Origin: Hepsetus odoe
Lineage: Eukaryota > Chordata > Actinopteri > Characiformes > Hepsetidae
Reading direction: 5' to 3'
Assembly: GCA_017165825.1 (NCBI GenBank)
Contig: CM029387.1
Coordinates: 15,674,445-15,738,444 of the forward strand
Length of the DNA stretch: 64,000 nucleotides
Shown: in pieces, positions 1 through 13,449 of the stretch
Position numbering within the stretch: position 1 is the first letter of the stretch
Layout of the letters: every line of letters begins with the position of its first letter
Translations under genes and position numbers: made by a program
Notes under the pieces: model-generated
What the model saw: the letters and a program-made list of their open reading frames with translations, nothing else
Databases searched by the model: none
Told to the model about the DNA's origin: nothing

Positions 1-99
1 TTGTTGTCAGAAATGTGTCAGAAATCCTTTACTTAATGTAACTTTGACAAAAAGACATACATTTACCTGCTTTTAAACAATGCAAGTTAATATGGTAAA

Positions 100-574
<475 letters not shown>

Positions 575-1425
575 GTCCAGGGATGGGCTATATATCTTGC
601 CGCAAGTGAACAGTCAGTTCTAGAAGCTGATGCATTTGAAGCAGAAACAATGCAGAAGATTATGGATTTAAGTGACTTTAGGGCACATGCGTGATGTGTA
701 AGAGCATCTCTAAAATGCCAGGTCTTGTGGGGGGATGGGGGTGGGGGTGGGGGTGGGGAGGGTTCCCAATGTACAGTTGTTACTAGTTCCCCAAGGTAGT
801 ATGATCCCACAGAAGGGTTGCTTTAGGCCAAAATGAATCCTGACTGTGAGGTTTCAGAACGCACTATATATTGCAACTTGCTGTGAATGGTGACAGTAGC
901 TATAGCATGTGAACATCAAAAGTGTTTTTTGTAGCAATTAAAGTAGGTGGTCTTTTCTGAGGAACCACAATTTTGTTGATGACCGTGTGTGTGTGTGTGT
1001 GTGTGTTGCTTTCTTGGGGATAAGACATCACTAGGGTTCACAACGAGGAGATAGCAAGCCAGCTGCGGCAGTGTGATGCACTGGGCAGTATTCTGCTGGG
1101 AAACCCAGGACTTTACTTTAACACATGATACTTGCCTTGTTGCAGATCATTCATGGCAATGACTTACTTAATGGACTTGGTTACTTTCAAGAGGACACAA
1201 AAGGAACTGTTTGTAGAAAGAGTTTAAGACGTTGACCTAGTTCCCAAATTCTCTAGATCTTAATCTGATTGAGCATCTCTGGGATGTTCTGGACAAACTA
1301 GACCAATAACAGAAGACATCAGATCAAACCTTACAGGGACATCTGCTTCTGAAGCTCTTGGACCCAGATACCACAGCACATCATCAGAGATCTTGTGGAG
1401 TTCATGCAGTGGATTTAATGCTTTG
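575..1425 (+). mobile_element. decayed Tc1-like DNA transposon
   Basis: The nucleotide sequence follows the common teleost Tc1-like family whose ends read like 'atgttatggctgatcggtgt'. The start region (gcaagtgaacagtcagttct) and the segment at about 1065-1110 (gcagtgtgatgcactgggcag) both match. The region around 1245-1300, with its 'gagcatctctgggatgttct', corresponds to the transposase third catalytic block (SPDLNPIEHLWDVL-like). Internal deletions, a (GGGTGG)n expansion at 728-765 and a GT repeat break the frame. Terminal repeats are not clear. The family match is from memory of the consensus, so subfamily naming is avoided. Confidence 0.7.
985..1006. repeat. (GT)11 microsatellite
   Basis: Pure GT repeat lying inside the decayed Tc1-like element. 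Confidence 0.9.
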
Positions 1426-4010
1426 GCTAAAACATGAGAAAACACGTTGTTTATTCCAACAACCATTTAATCTATCAAAAAGAAGACATGAGGGATCATT
1501 TGCATAAAAAGACGTACCATGATATATTTCTCCTCAATGAGATGAAATTCAAATTGTTAAAACTTTCAAATTTGATTAAAAAAAAATTTTGACAAAAAAG
1601 TGTTTAAATCAATCATTTCACTGACAGTGTTAGTGCCTGGAATATAATTATAAGCCAGGCCACAAATTCAAAGACCAGGCCACGCATTCCAAATGCAATG
1701 TGTTTTGAAAGACTTTCATTTTCAGTTATGCTTGTTGTTAAAAATATCATACAGTAACCTTGTATATTTATCATCTATCTAAGTATATATTAATATTCAT
1801 ATGATGTTCACTTGCTTTATACTGCTTCATACTGATGCACCACCTAACCCACCAAATTCCATCATATTTCATTTTAATGTCCTACATATGTCATGAAAAC
1901 AGAACAAGGACAGATGTTTCCTCATGAGTAATGATGGCACTGTGCAGTATGGACAGCATGTCCACCAGAATCATATGCATGTAGGTGATAATGTTAAAGG
2001 TTACTGCGTGCTTCGGCGCAGATTTTAAATGTCTCCCTCACTGAAAACGACCTGATCAGGAAGCCAATGTGTTACATGTTACACCTTTGCTCACTGGCAT
2101 TTGGACCGCTGTGCTATCTCTAGTGCAGTGTTGACATTGCCCAGTGTCTTTTAAGAAATTTACATCTTCCTGGAGGCAATTTTCTGGTGCAAACAGAGCA
2201 GGGGGGATTTGCTGTAAATTCGCTATACAGGATTACAGTCATTGTCTTACAGGATTTACATGAAGAATTGGCATGTACGTCATTGTGTTTAATTAAGGTC
2301 AAGAATGAATATTCAAAGCAAAATCCTCGAAGGGAGATTTTTCTAACATTGCTACAAAGGTAGTAACTAGAAGGTGCTTAAATTGACAACATTCTGAAAA
2401 CAGAAGCACTTTGATTAATTTAATATTAAAATAACAAAAATTTCTCAAAAGCGAGTAAGAAAGAAGTGTTTACATGATCATGCTAAAGCACAGTTTTTAG
2501 CCAATGTATTCTCCAATGCAAAAACAAGAAGGGACCCATATAGAAATCAAGGGCACTCTTGGTTCCAGATATTCCACTCTGCCAAAAGTCCCCTGGGTGG
2601 GAGGGGTGGAAAGGTTGGAAAAAACGCTTGTCAATCAAGAGGGGATGGCTTGGAGGATGTTGAGGAACAAAACGATGTGTTATTGATAAAAAAAACTAGA
2701 ATCTTTGGTTCTGGATTCATTGCCATTGGAAAAAGCTCTGTTCCAGTTTTCTACAACCATATGTTGCAGTTTTCAGTGCAATGAAAAATGCCCTCTATGC
2801 TTTGGGTGCCTTGGAACTCTTCACTCTTTCACTTTTTGACAAGTGGCAATCTCAGCTGATTTTGGCAAAACTAGTGTTTAACGATGTGCTCTGCATTTCA
2901 ATGGATTGCATTAAATGAAAGAGGAGTCAAATTGTCAATTGTTTTTCCTTCATTTCTGTTTGTGTCATCATTGCATTATAACGGGACTCAGTAATTTAAA
3001 GAAAAAAAACAGCAACTTATTTTCTCATTAACTTGCCAGTTTTTGAGCTTGATTTTTTATTTGATGTATTGAAATAAAAAAAAGCTATTACACTTTAAAA
3101 ATCAATTACTTTTTGGAAATAAGTCATTACTTTGGAATCAGATCTTGAGAAAATAATTGTTTTTTTTTTAAGCTAAAACAAATATTTGATACAGAACACT
3201 GCTAGCATAGCCACATTTGCATCCTCTATCTGGCAGGTATATGCTGCAATGTATTTCAGCAAGTACAATTTTAAGAAAACATGAAGTGCGTAAATGCATC
3301 TTTTACCGGCTGGCATCAAATGCAAGTCTCAAATTATGGTGCCCCATTTAGTTTAAACTGATGCAAAGGAAACGATCATAAAACGGAAATTTAATTTCCC
3401 AAGATCAGCAGCACACATTAAGGTTCTTTTCACATCATTTGCAAGTAGGTATGCGTTATACTTAGCAGGCAACACATGTTGGGTTGCAGTTCTGTGGCAA
3501 CATCTGGCTGTGACTGAAAGCTCTCAATCTAAAAAGCTGAATAATACCTTCACTATATGCTTGTCTCTGTTTTAAATACAAATGCAACAATGTACATAAG
3601 AGACTGAGCTCCCTGTTTGGCCAGTAGAAAAGTAGAAAAGAATGAACTCCCTGTTTTGCCAGTGCTAAACCAATATGCAGTAATCTGATCTTTTACATTT
3701 AGAATTTCTCAACATGCAGGGCCTAAAAATGCATAGCCATTCGGTAGCATCATGACCATATTATATGCTTAAATGTTATTTTACATCTTTTTTCAGATTG
3801 TCCTATACAAAAGTCAAGAAAAAATATACTTTCATAGATACATTTATAGAATCACTTAAAATTCTTCCTTTTAATCATATTCTGCATAATGTCTTAAATA
3901 AGCCATAACATGGTCCACATGTTTTATTGCTACAAAGTGATTTTATCTCCAATTTTTATGTTATTACTTTTTTTATTATCATTCATTATCTGAAATGTTT
4001 ATCCTGATTA
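1426..4010. other. long unassigned A+T-rich stretch
   Basis: It contains scattered poly-A and poly-T runs and only short random ORFs (at most 60 codons). No element, exon or RNA was recognised. Confidence 0.5.
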
Positions 4011-4014
4011 GATG

Positions 4015-4110
4015 CCTTTCCCAACTCTCAAAGGGCGAAAGGGAGAGAAACACCCTGGACGCCAGTCCATGATTGTTGTTGTTGTTGTTGTTGCTGTTGT
4101 TATTTTGTTG
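4015..4110. repeat. short interspersed-repeat tail and (GTT)n
   Basis: The text 'acaccctggacgccagtcca' resembles the 'caccctggacaggtcgccagtcca' module found in several teleost SINE tails, also seen here near 14430 and 52510. A (GTT)n run with one GCT unit follows at about 4073-4107. Confidence 0.4.
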
Positions 4111-4326
4111 ATGATTTCTACAGAATCATCTGCCCTTTACAGAAATGAAGGTAGGATACTCAGCTATGGACCAGCAGGTTGTGAGCTCAAGTCTGACCCT
4201 GTTCTCCAGCGAGTAGCTCTAGTGAGACCGTCCTGATAAACAACTACTGAGATGGAGCAGTAAAGATATTATAATGGAATATAATATCATTTCCACTATA
4301 ATATATAATTTCCACTATTATATATA

Positions 4327-5290
4327 TACTGCTCAAAAAAATTAAAGGAACACTTTGAAAACACATCAGATCTCAATTGGAAAAAAAAAAAATCATGCTG
4401 GAAATCCATACTGATATGGAACGGATAATGTGTTAGGAACAAAAGGATCATTTGATGAAAAAGAAAATTATCAATCTACAGAGGGTTTAATTTGAAGTTA
4501 ACAATAAATTTAAACTGAAAAACTGATGCTGCGGGCTAGTCCAATTTCCTGAAATGTCATTGCAGCAACTCTAAACAGTACTCGGCTGTTTGTATGGCCT
4601 CCACGTGCTTGTATGCATGCCTGACAGCGTTGGGGCTCCTTATGAGATGACGAATGGTGTCCTGGGGTATCTTCTCCTAGATCCTGACCAGGGCATCACT
4701 GAGCTCCAGGACAGTGTGAGGTGCAACCTGATACCGTTGGATGGACCTAAACATGATGTACCCGAGATGTTTTATTGGATTTAGGCAATTCCTTTATCCT
4801 CCAGGAACTGCCTGCATACTCTTACCATATGAGGCCGGGAATTATCACGCACCTGTAGGAACCCAGGACCCACCACATCAGCGAAGGGTCTAACAATGGT
4901 TCTAGTACCTAATGGCAGTAAGGGTGCCATCGTTTATCCTGTACAGATCTGTGCATTCCTCCATGAATGTGCCTCTCCAGACCAACACTAACCCTCCACC
5001 CAACCGATCATGCTGAACAATGTTGCAGGCAGCAGAATGTTTACCATGGCTTCTCCAGACCCTTTCACGTCTGTCACATGAGCTCAGAGTGACCCGCCAA
5101 TTCTGGTGTTCTCTAGTAAATGCCAGTTGAGCTCCACAGTGCCGGGCAGTGAACACAGGGCCCACTAGAGGATGTCGGGCCGTCAGGCCACCCTCATGAA
5201 GTCTGTTTCTAATGGTTTGGTCAGAGACTGGAGGTCACTTTGTAGGGCTCTGGCAGTACTCATCCTGTTCCTCCTTGCACAAAGGAGCAG
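4327..5290 (-). mobile_element. truncated Tc1-like transposon (CTGCTCAAAAAAAT terminal type)
   Basis: The left end is a TA followed by 'ctgctcaaaaaaattaaagg', the terminal inverted repeat of a widespread teleost Tc1-like family. Transposase coding runs on the minus strand, from about 5290 down to the left end. The right-hand part (N-terminal DNA-binding domain and second terminal repeat) is missing; homology fades in unrelated A+T-rich DNA near 5290. Several frame breaks make it inactive. Confidence 0.8.
4902..5165 (-). pseudogene. Tc1-like transposase fragment
   Basis: This 87-codon open piece is the central catalytic part of a Tc1-like transposase. It contains 'TARHCGAQLAFTREHQNW', 'SSCDRRERVWRSHG', 'NIVQHDRLGGG', 'VLVWRG' and 'CTDLYRINDGTLTAIRY', which match family blocks preceding and following the second catalytic Asp. 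The expected acidic residue just before the STCDRRERVW-type block is not preserved, because a deletion joins EHQNW directly to the later block. The upstream N-terminal part continues as decayed sequence to about 5290. The downstream part, with the PPRSPDLNPIEHLWD-type block, lies at about 4740-4900 out of frame. It would have cut and pasted its own element in the nucleus; this copy cannot. Confidence 0.8.
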
Positions 5291-6013
5291 GAGCTTATTA
5301 AATTTAACTGAACGTCAAAGAAATTCACAAATATATAGCATTTGTTCTTGTATTGTTAACTATCAGAATTCAAAGAAATCAGTTGTATTTTTTTAAAGTG
5401 AGTTAAATGGAATCATTTTACTGAAAAGCCAAACCATAAACTGTAAATTCAATTTTGGATTCAGTTCTAATTCAGCTCTGGGTGGAAGGTTCTGGGTTTG
5501 ATTCCTACCTGGGGTCTTTCTGTTTGAATATTTTCCTATATCCGTGTGGGTTTCATTCAGGTACAGTCAAAAGATATGCATGTCAGGTGGACTTAAGATG
5601 CTAAATTGCCACCCAAGTGTGGTTGTTCGTTTGAGAATGTATGCAGTGTGATTTTCTTGTTTAATTACTTTTATAGCTCATGTAAGCATATTTCCTAAAA
5701 CTGTTCTGTGTTCTGGAACATATCACATTGTGTGTGAGCTTCTGAAAAATGCCAGTTTGTTGGTGGAAAACATCTCAGCAGGGAAACGTAGATAAGCATG
5801 AGAGAGAGAATATGAGATTCACAGGGCAGGAAGCCTCTAGGTCACTGCTAGAAGAAAAAAAAACATTATTGAAGTTAAGGAGGAAAGAAAGTAGGTAGAA
5901 ATATGTATATAAGCTCTAATTATTTAGCATCTACATTATATTTTAGTGGATTTAAACCTTTTGACCATGGAAATTTGCTCTTTTGAGGGATATAGATGCA
6001 TTTGTGTGAATAT
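5291..6013. other. mostly unassigned spacer
   Basis: Apart from one SINE-like fragment at about 5465-5645, nothing was recognised. Confidence 0.4.
5465..5645 (+). repeat. SINE-like fragment
   Basis: The segment 'ggttctgggtttgattccta' has a B-box-like core, and the following 'cctggggtctttctg' and 'gtgggtttcattcagg' resemble the body of a common teleost tRNA-derived SINE. It is strongly diverged and its ends are unclear. Confidence 0.45.
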
Positions 6014-8687
6014 CTTTTTCTTTTTCTGTCGGCTGCTCCTGTTTAGGGATCGCCACAGCGGATCAACCGTCTCCATTTCATCTGGTCCTCTGCATCTTCC
6101 TGTTTCAAACCAACCACCTGCATGCTCTCTCTCCCCACGTCCATAAACCTCCTCCTTGGTCCTCCTCCTGTCATCTTGTCTGGCAGCTCCATCTTCAACA
6201 TCCTCCTTTCAATATAATCCTCATCTCTCCTCTGGACATGTCCAAACCAACACAACCTTGCTTCTCTAACTTTGTCTCCAAAATATCTAACCTGAGCTTT
6301 CCCACTGATATACTTATTTCTACTCCTGTCCATCCTTGTCACACCCAATGAAAATTTCAGCATCTTCAACTCTGACACCTCCAGCTCCGCCTCCTGTCTT
6401 TTCATCAGTGCTAACATCTCCAACCCATACAACATAGCCGGTCTCCCTACTGCCCTGTAAACCTTCCCTTTTACTCTACCTGGTACCTGTCTGTCACAAA
6501 TCACTCCAGCCACTCTTCTCCCCCCATTCCAACCTGCCTGCACTCTCTTCTTCACCTCTCTTTCACAAACGCCATTGCACTGAAATGTTGATCCCAAGTA
6601 TTTAAACTCCTTCACCTTTGTCACCTCTACTCCCTGCATCCTAACCGCTCCACTTCCCACCCTTTCACTGACACTCATTTATTCTGTCTTTGACCTACTC
6701 ACTTTCATTCCTCTCCTCTCTAGAGCAGATTTCCATCTCTCCAGGTTCTCCTCAAGCTGCTCCCTACTATCACTGCAGATCACAATATCATCAGCAAACA
6801 TCATCGTCCACTGAGACTCCTCTCTAACCTTGTCTGTCAACATGTCCATTACTATTGCAAACAAGAATGGGCTCAGCATTCATCAATCCCACTGCAGATC
6901 TCACCATTGTTACTCTGCCATCATACATATTCTGAACTACTCTCACATACTTCTCTGTAACACCTGAATTCCTCAAACAAATCCAAAACTCTTCTCTAGG
7001 CACCCTGTCATATGCTTTCTTCAAGTCAACAAAGGCACAATGTAACTCCTTCTGACCTTCTCAGTACTTCTCCATCAACATCCTCAGACCAAACATTGCA
7101 TCTGTAGTGCTCTTTGTGGCATAAAATCATACTGGTGCTCACTAATCCTCAACTCCTTTCTTAATCTAGCTTCCACTACTCTTTCCCATAACTTGCTGTG
7201 GCTGATCAACTTTATCCCTCTATAGTTACTACAGCTCTGTGCACCACCCTTATTCTTGAAAATCGGTACCAGTGCACTTCACCTCAGGCATCCTCTCACT
7301 TTCCAAGATTGTGTTAAACAATCTGGTCAGAAACTCAATTGCCATCTCCCCTAAACACCTCCATGCTTCCACTGTTATGTCATCTGGACCGACACCCTTT
7401 ACATTCTTCATCCACTTCATTGCTCCCCGTATTTCCATCTTGTTTATTTGCTGCACTTCCTGGTTCACTATCCTCACATCATCCAATCTTCTCTCTCTCT
7501 CATTTTCTTCATTCATCAACCCCTCAAAGTACTCCTTCCATCTGCTCAACACGCTCCGTTCACCTCTGAGTGCGTTTCCGTTTCTACCTTTAATCGCCCT
7601 GACCTGCTTCACAGCTCTGACCCAGCTCTGTCTCTCTGCCTAGCCAATCGGTATAGGTCCGTTGCTCCCTCTTTACTGTCCAGCCTTTCATACAAGTAAC
7701 CATACATCTTATCTTTGGCTTATGCCACTGCTTTTTTCACCCTGCAGTTCATCTCCTTGTACAATGGTCTACTTTCTTCATCTCTCTGACTGTCCCAAAA
7801 ACCAGGTTTGTTTATCCTCCTTCTTCTTTCCAGATATCACACCAAGTACATTTCTAGCCATCTGCAGTAGTTTCCCAGCAATCCAGTAGCTCTTCCACAC
7901 CTCCCAGTGCCCATGTTAACTCCTGTCTGAATTCCACCTTGCAGTCCTCCTCCTGCAGCTTCCACCACTTGACCCTAGATTCTGCCCTCACTTTCATCCT
8001 CTTCTTTACCTCTAAGATCATCCTGCAGACCACCATCCGTTGAGGTTTAGCTACACTCTCCCTTGTCACTACTTTGTAGTCTCCAATCTCCTTCAGACTG
8101 ACTCTCCTGTAAAGGATTTAATCTACATGTGTACATCTTCATCCACCCTTATACGTCACACTGTGCTCCTCCCACTTCATAAAATAAGTATTAACTACAG
8201 CCATTTCCATCCTTTTTGCAAAATCTACAATGATCAGCATTCCTCTCCTTGACACCATATCTACCAGTCACCTCCTCATCACCTCTGTTCCCTTCACCAA
8301 CATGACCATTAAAATCTGCACCAGTCACCCCTCTCTCTCCCCTGGTTACACTCTCTAACACTTCATCTATCTCACTCCTGAATTCTTTTTTCTCTTCCAT
8401 CTCACAACCAACTTGGGGCATAAGCACTAACAACATTCATTATCATACCTTCAACTTCCAGCTTTAAACTCATCACCCTCCCTGACACCCTCTTCACCTC
8501 TAAAACACTCTCCACATACCATCCACATATCTTCCTTTAGGATAACACCTACCTCATTCCTCCTTCTATTCACACCATGGTAAAACAATTTAAACCCTCC
8601 TCCAATACACCTGGCCTTACTACCATCTAGTCACACACACCTTCCTTCTCTTCATCATATCAGCTAATTCTCTACCTTTACCAGTCA
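6014..8687 (-). mobile_element. RTE-type LINE, decayed, 5'-truncated
   Basis: This is a minus-strand copy of the same RTE-clade LINE that is intact at 55.3-58.1 kb. The 3' end is at the left, with a short TTTCT-rich tail in plus-strand view. Recognisable protein pieces include endonuclease (GADFNGHVGEGN), reverse transcriptase (KKAYDRVPREE, MMFADDIVIC) and the C-terminal block (YLGSTFQCNG, RWFGHVQRRDEDYI-like). The ORFs at 6043-6678, 6679-6879, 6824-7024, 7250-7612, 7854-8069 and 8191-8436 are pieces of one original frame, split by frameshifts and small deletions. For example, the HQGSALSP block is disrupted near 6880. The 5' end stops within the start of the endonuclease domain, so the copy was dead on arrival. 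Confidence 0.9.
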
Positions 8688-11600
8688 CTTCTAATATATA
8701 TATTAGAGTAGAATAAACTCCAGCACCCCAACCATACTGTTTAGGAAAAGCAGTTAAGGGGTGAATTTCATTTTTCAGTAAATGCTGCCATACTGGCCAC
8801 CAAAGTATTGTGCAGCTTTAATTTGGAGGCTTATTTGTCCCAAAATTTCACTACATGTAAATGATTAACAGATGCTATGAGGACCCTTTTAACACTGTGT
8901 AAATGAAACTATGCTAAGACTAATGCTTCCTCTTTAGTTTTCATTAGCAATTAGCCATATAAGGACTTTTGGTCTTTTAAGTATTCTTATATAACGAAAC
9001 AAAGCACAACTGCAAGGGTATAAAATATGACTAGCAGCAGATTAGTTCAGTTATAAGGCGGTGCTAATAAGATCATAAGACATAAAGATACATCTTTTTA
9101 TGACAGATGATTTATTCAACTTGGGCCACTTGGATTTTCTTGCTTTTTTATGTCCTTCAATAAGCCAATTTTTGAATCACTTTCAGGAATCAAAGTTTAA
9201 ATGTTAAATGAATGTGATTGATCCTTTCTGTGAAATCAGGCCTCCGAGTTAAACCATCAAGTTAAGCACTATTCCTGCATTGACATGGGCATGGACAGAT
9301 AGTGCCAGCAGTCCTGTGAACTCCAAAGCTATTCACAATCTACTTGAAGTACAAAAAATTGCCAGCAGGGAGCCTGAAATTACCAGCATGAAATATGTAT
9401 ATGGAACTTTAATATTTCCTAGGCTTATTTTCAAAGATGGGGGAAGAAATAAGCACTGAAATCAGGTAGGAGTGAATGTTTTATAAGAGTAGCCCTGAGT
9501 GACCTGACGTCCCAGCAGGCTGAATACTAGGCACCTGGTGGGTTGAAGAATTCAAAAGACTTAAAAGAGGGGAAAACAGTGTGGATACAAAACATTTTAG
9601 AATTTGACACTGTGATGTAAACATTTCAGTAAGGCCCATTACATTATTATAAGTAAAATCAATCCACACATTACTAACATACATTTTCTGAACAATAAAC
9701 AAACTCAGATCACCTGTTTAAACAAGTTAGAAGGTTTCTTTTGCTATAAGGTTAGAGGGATTTATCTTAATACATTTAATAATTATTAAATGGTTTGTTA
9801 AAGGTATTCATGCAACATTATGAAAATGCTCCAAGCTTGAACTAAATCTGTTGATTAGACATCTTTCCATCAGCTTCTTTTGGAAGTTTTTTTCAAATCA
9901 GTGAGCAAGGAATCAATGGTTTTTGTTATTTTATTAATGAGAAAAAAGTATTGTTGATGGAGACTGATATATAGAAATTAGGAGAGAATACAGAGAATAG
10001 AGATTACGATAAAATGCTGAACTACTCTTTTAAACCTGGACTGTGCTTCAAAATGCCAAAACAAAAAATACCAAATACATATTGTCACTAGTTGTGAAAC
10101 TGAAAAAGCCTATTCAAATTTTTATAAACTCAATTTGTATTAAATTTCATTATAGAAATACAGCATTTTCAGTTTAATATATGACTGAAGTAACAACCCT
10201 TTGACTTCTGCATGTGTAAGTTGAGTTAACAGTTTCATTGAAAAAACTGGCCTACACTGTAATACTCATTACTGTCAGTGAAGGTGATAGTTAACTACAG
10301 TTAAAGATAGGATAGAAAATGGAATATTACATAGATGCTGGTAATTACACTACTAGTGGACATTAGTGTTGGTGTTTCTGTTCTGTAATAGTATTATGGC
10401 AGCACTCTCCAGTTATGATATAATATATACAACAATGTCAATTCTGCAGACTGATCTTTATTATTATTGATAACACCTTGTGCATTCAACCTAAGTGATA
10501 AGCGATGACGCATACGGCTTGTCATGTTATGTCAGTGTCAGAAGGGTATTGTCTTTGGATAGCTTGATCCATGTGGTTGCTTTCCTACATTTCACAAGTA
10601 TCAGAGGTTCCTTCAGGATTAATAAAGTTTTTCTGATTTTTGCGGGGACAAAATTCTTCTTAAAACCAAGAAGACTAAAATCTGCTAAAATATTTAACAA
10701 AGTCTGCTTTAAAAAAGACACTCAGGTGTGACACACAGAGAGTTCAACAAGAGGGAGGAGCATGGCTTTTCTTTATGCATCAATGAAAAAGCAGCTGAGA
10801 TTATGCTATATCACTCATCGTAATTCCATTTCTTTCTCATATGATTCTCCAGCCTCAGCCCTCTATGGTCAAAGTCATGGGGGTGTGGGGGTCGGGTGGC
10901 TGCACAATCTTCCTAAGGCAGCTCCATTGCTCCACTACTGTCCACTTGGAGCACAAACACCAGAGTGACAGGACCTGTGCAGAAATGGAGGGAGCTTGAA
11001 TCACCATGTGTGGCATTGTGAAGGCAGGCACCCACTCAGTAGAATTCCCTTGTTCATCAAACTGCGCTGAGATGAGCTACAATGCAATAGCACCCTTCAA
11101 GGCAATGGGCACTAGGCCTGTCTAGTGATCTCCTCCAGGGCATTGCAAAATGTGTTCAGAGCAGGCATATAAGCGGGGGTGCTCTGAACACCAGCTGGTG
11201 GTGTAGACAAGGGTGATCTCCCTAGGGTTTCAGCCTTTACTGTCAGTTTAAGCATTCATCCTCTACCAAGGGCATAAACTTCCCAAGCTGATGTTTTTGC
11301 CTCGTGAATCTGGCCCATGGCCAAGACAGGAGTCACTGAAGTCAGGTTCATATGTGAACAAGAGATAAAACAAATGAGGAAGAAACTCTGGCAGGTCAGC
11401 ATTTTCCTGCAGTGACAAAATGCTTTCACTAGGCCTGATAGACCTTAAATCAGTAGAAAGATGAATGGATTAACAAGAGCATGGGAAGGTCAACAGTGGG
11501 TGTGCAGACCACCACAGGCTCAGGCATGCATGAAGCTATGCATTGGGGCTCTACCATGGCTGGGGACTGCAACCTCCATGTCTTCTGGGAAGATGCAACA

Positions 11601-12189
11601 ACTGCATATCTGGACTTGTCACCCTGCAACTTGTTTTATTCTTCCTTTGGGATGGTAGTTATATCCAGAATATACAGTCCTGACGGTTCAGGTCATGATG
11701 TCAATTCGTCATTAAGTTGCTCAAATGTGCCTGGGTTATAGAGCAAAGCCTCAACAGAGCAGGTTCAGAAGATCCAGCGGATCAGTACAAGTTGCTGCAC
11801 ATAACTGTGATACCCCAAGAATGGGTTGATGTACACTGACTGGGAAACCAACATGAACAAACACACAGATCACCGTGGGTGCAAGCCAGATAATTTACTT
11901 ACTTAATTAAAACAAAACAAACCATGACTTGCAATTATCCAACTCTGGTTTACTCACTCATCAGAATTCTCTTTGTTTCTCACAAGGCTCTATAGCCTCA
12001 GTACTCCATAGTCAAAACCATCTTGTGACTGGCTTGGGGGTCCTCAGTATTTAAATAGGGGCAGAGCCCTACGCCTGTGTCCTTGGGCCTGGATGTCAGC
12101 TCTGCTTCAGAAGACAAACAATGTTTTTTCTTGTCACACAAATACACATTAGGATCAACTCTGTCTATAATTGGGGATTCCACAATCAC
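8688..12189. other. long unassigned region
   Basis: No exon, RNA or named element was recognised. Two segments about 1.1 kb apart (10831-10905 and 11951-12020) resemble each other at roughly 70 % and may be remnants of one repeat family. TATA-like strings lie at about 11168 (catataag) and 12049 (tatttaaat), but no transcript can be argued. Confidence 0.4.
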
Positions 12190-12690
12190 TCCAAAGGCTT
12201 TCCCATTTCCCCTGGACATGGATAGTAGGTCACAATCCACTTTTCAAAGAAGAGGTATAGAGGCCATCCCATCCACTGCAAACCACTCATTAGCAGAAAG
12301 AAATCGGAAAAACAGACTGAAGCTTGAAAAATCCTCCCAAAAAAGCTGGAACAATGTTTTATGGAGAAGCTGCAGAATCTCAATCAAGCAGAGGGAAAGT
12401 GTGGTGAAATCACCAGAAGATACAAGCTCATCTTGTGAAGCATTGTGGAGGTAATGTCTTGAGTTTAGGTCATCTTTATTGATGATTACAGAAGAATCTT
12501 ATCTGAAGTTGACAGAAACAATTAACTGTAAGATGCTGTTATAAAACCCTGGAAAACCATACTCAAAGAAGTAATTCGGTGGGTTTCTGAAGGCCTGCAG
12601 GCTTGATGCAGTTATTGCAGACCAGAGAGACAAAACCAAATATTAAGTGTCAATATTAAGTATTTACTTTAACTCTTAATGTTTCTGTTT
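12190..12690 (+). mobile_element. decayed Tc1-like transposon fragment
   Basis: The text 'caaaccactcattagcagaa', 'agctggaacaatgttttatg', 'tacaagctcatcttgtgaag' and 'attgtggaggtaatgtc' follows a Tc1-like transposase gene in order: the block before the second Asp (WNKVLWTDET-like) and the GGGSVM-like block. The stretch ending in 'aaaccaaatattaag' around 12637-12652 looks like the C-terminal TKY-stop. The copy is strongly mutated. The same family occurs at 51.6-52.3 kb. Confidence 0.6.
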
Positions 12691-12828
12691 TAGTACCTTT
12701 GTTCACGTGATGAATTGGGTGGTTAGATACAAAAGGTGCACTGCTCTGTGTAACTGAACCAAACCATTTGGAATGGACTCTAATTTACTCAGTTGCATGC
12801 CCCCACCAGCCTGAATGTCGTTGCTAAG

Positions 12829-13158
12829 AGTCATGGGTGAGTTTCGGTTTGGGCACGTTAGAGGGAGCTCTGTTCTGACTGAGCACACCTGAGCTCATGA
12901 AGGCACAGGTATGCTTCATTGGGGCTGACTGTTTAAGCCCCAGTGAGTCAGAACAGAGCGCGGTTCATTCACTAGGTGAAGCCTACAGTTAATGGTGGTG
13001 TTTTAGTTCCTGTTTTGGTCACGACTGCAGTCCCTTGTGTCTCATTTTGGTCAGGACTGCCGTCCTTGTTTCTGGTTTTGCTTACTCTGGACAATAAAGT
13101 TATGTTCTGGACTACTGGCTCTGCGTTGACGTCCGGCCCACACCTTGCCACCGTTACA
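12829..13158 (+). mobile_element. solo LTR of the ASPM-carrying LTR family
   Basis: This is a 330-bp LTR. It is flanked by the 5-bp direct repeat ctaag at 12824-12828 and 13159-13163, a target-site duplication. The ends read AGTCATGG (from consensus TGTCAC) and CCGTTACA. It contains a TATA-like box degraded to TGTTTAAG (about 12930), the putative transcript start GCGGTTCATTC (12960-12970) and AATAAA (13093-13098). It aligns with the LTRs at 42.5-42.9, 49.8-50.2 and 58.7-59.0 kb. No internal sequence remains, so it formed by recombination between two LTRs. Confidence 0.9.
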
Positions 13159-13449
13159 CTAAGAGATACTTGGGATCGAAAATGTACCTTTTTACTTGCC
13201 TTGGAAATGAAGTTAATGTGACTTACATTAGTCACTTTAGTGTGATTTTCTGGATTGTCTCCTGATCAGATTTTAGCAACGTGTGTTTATACTTCATAGT
13301 CAAATGCATCACTAGTCAGCCAGACTGAAATCAGATTGCAATGTTGTGAGCAATAACCAAATCAGTTGGGAGGGGAGCCCCTTTCACAGCACTGGGAGGG
13401 GTTTTGTTTGCTGAATGCTGCATCTTGGAGGGATGCATTTACATCGCTT

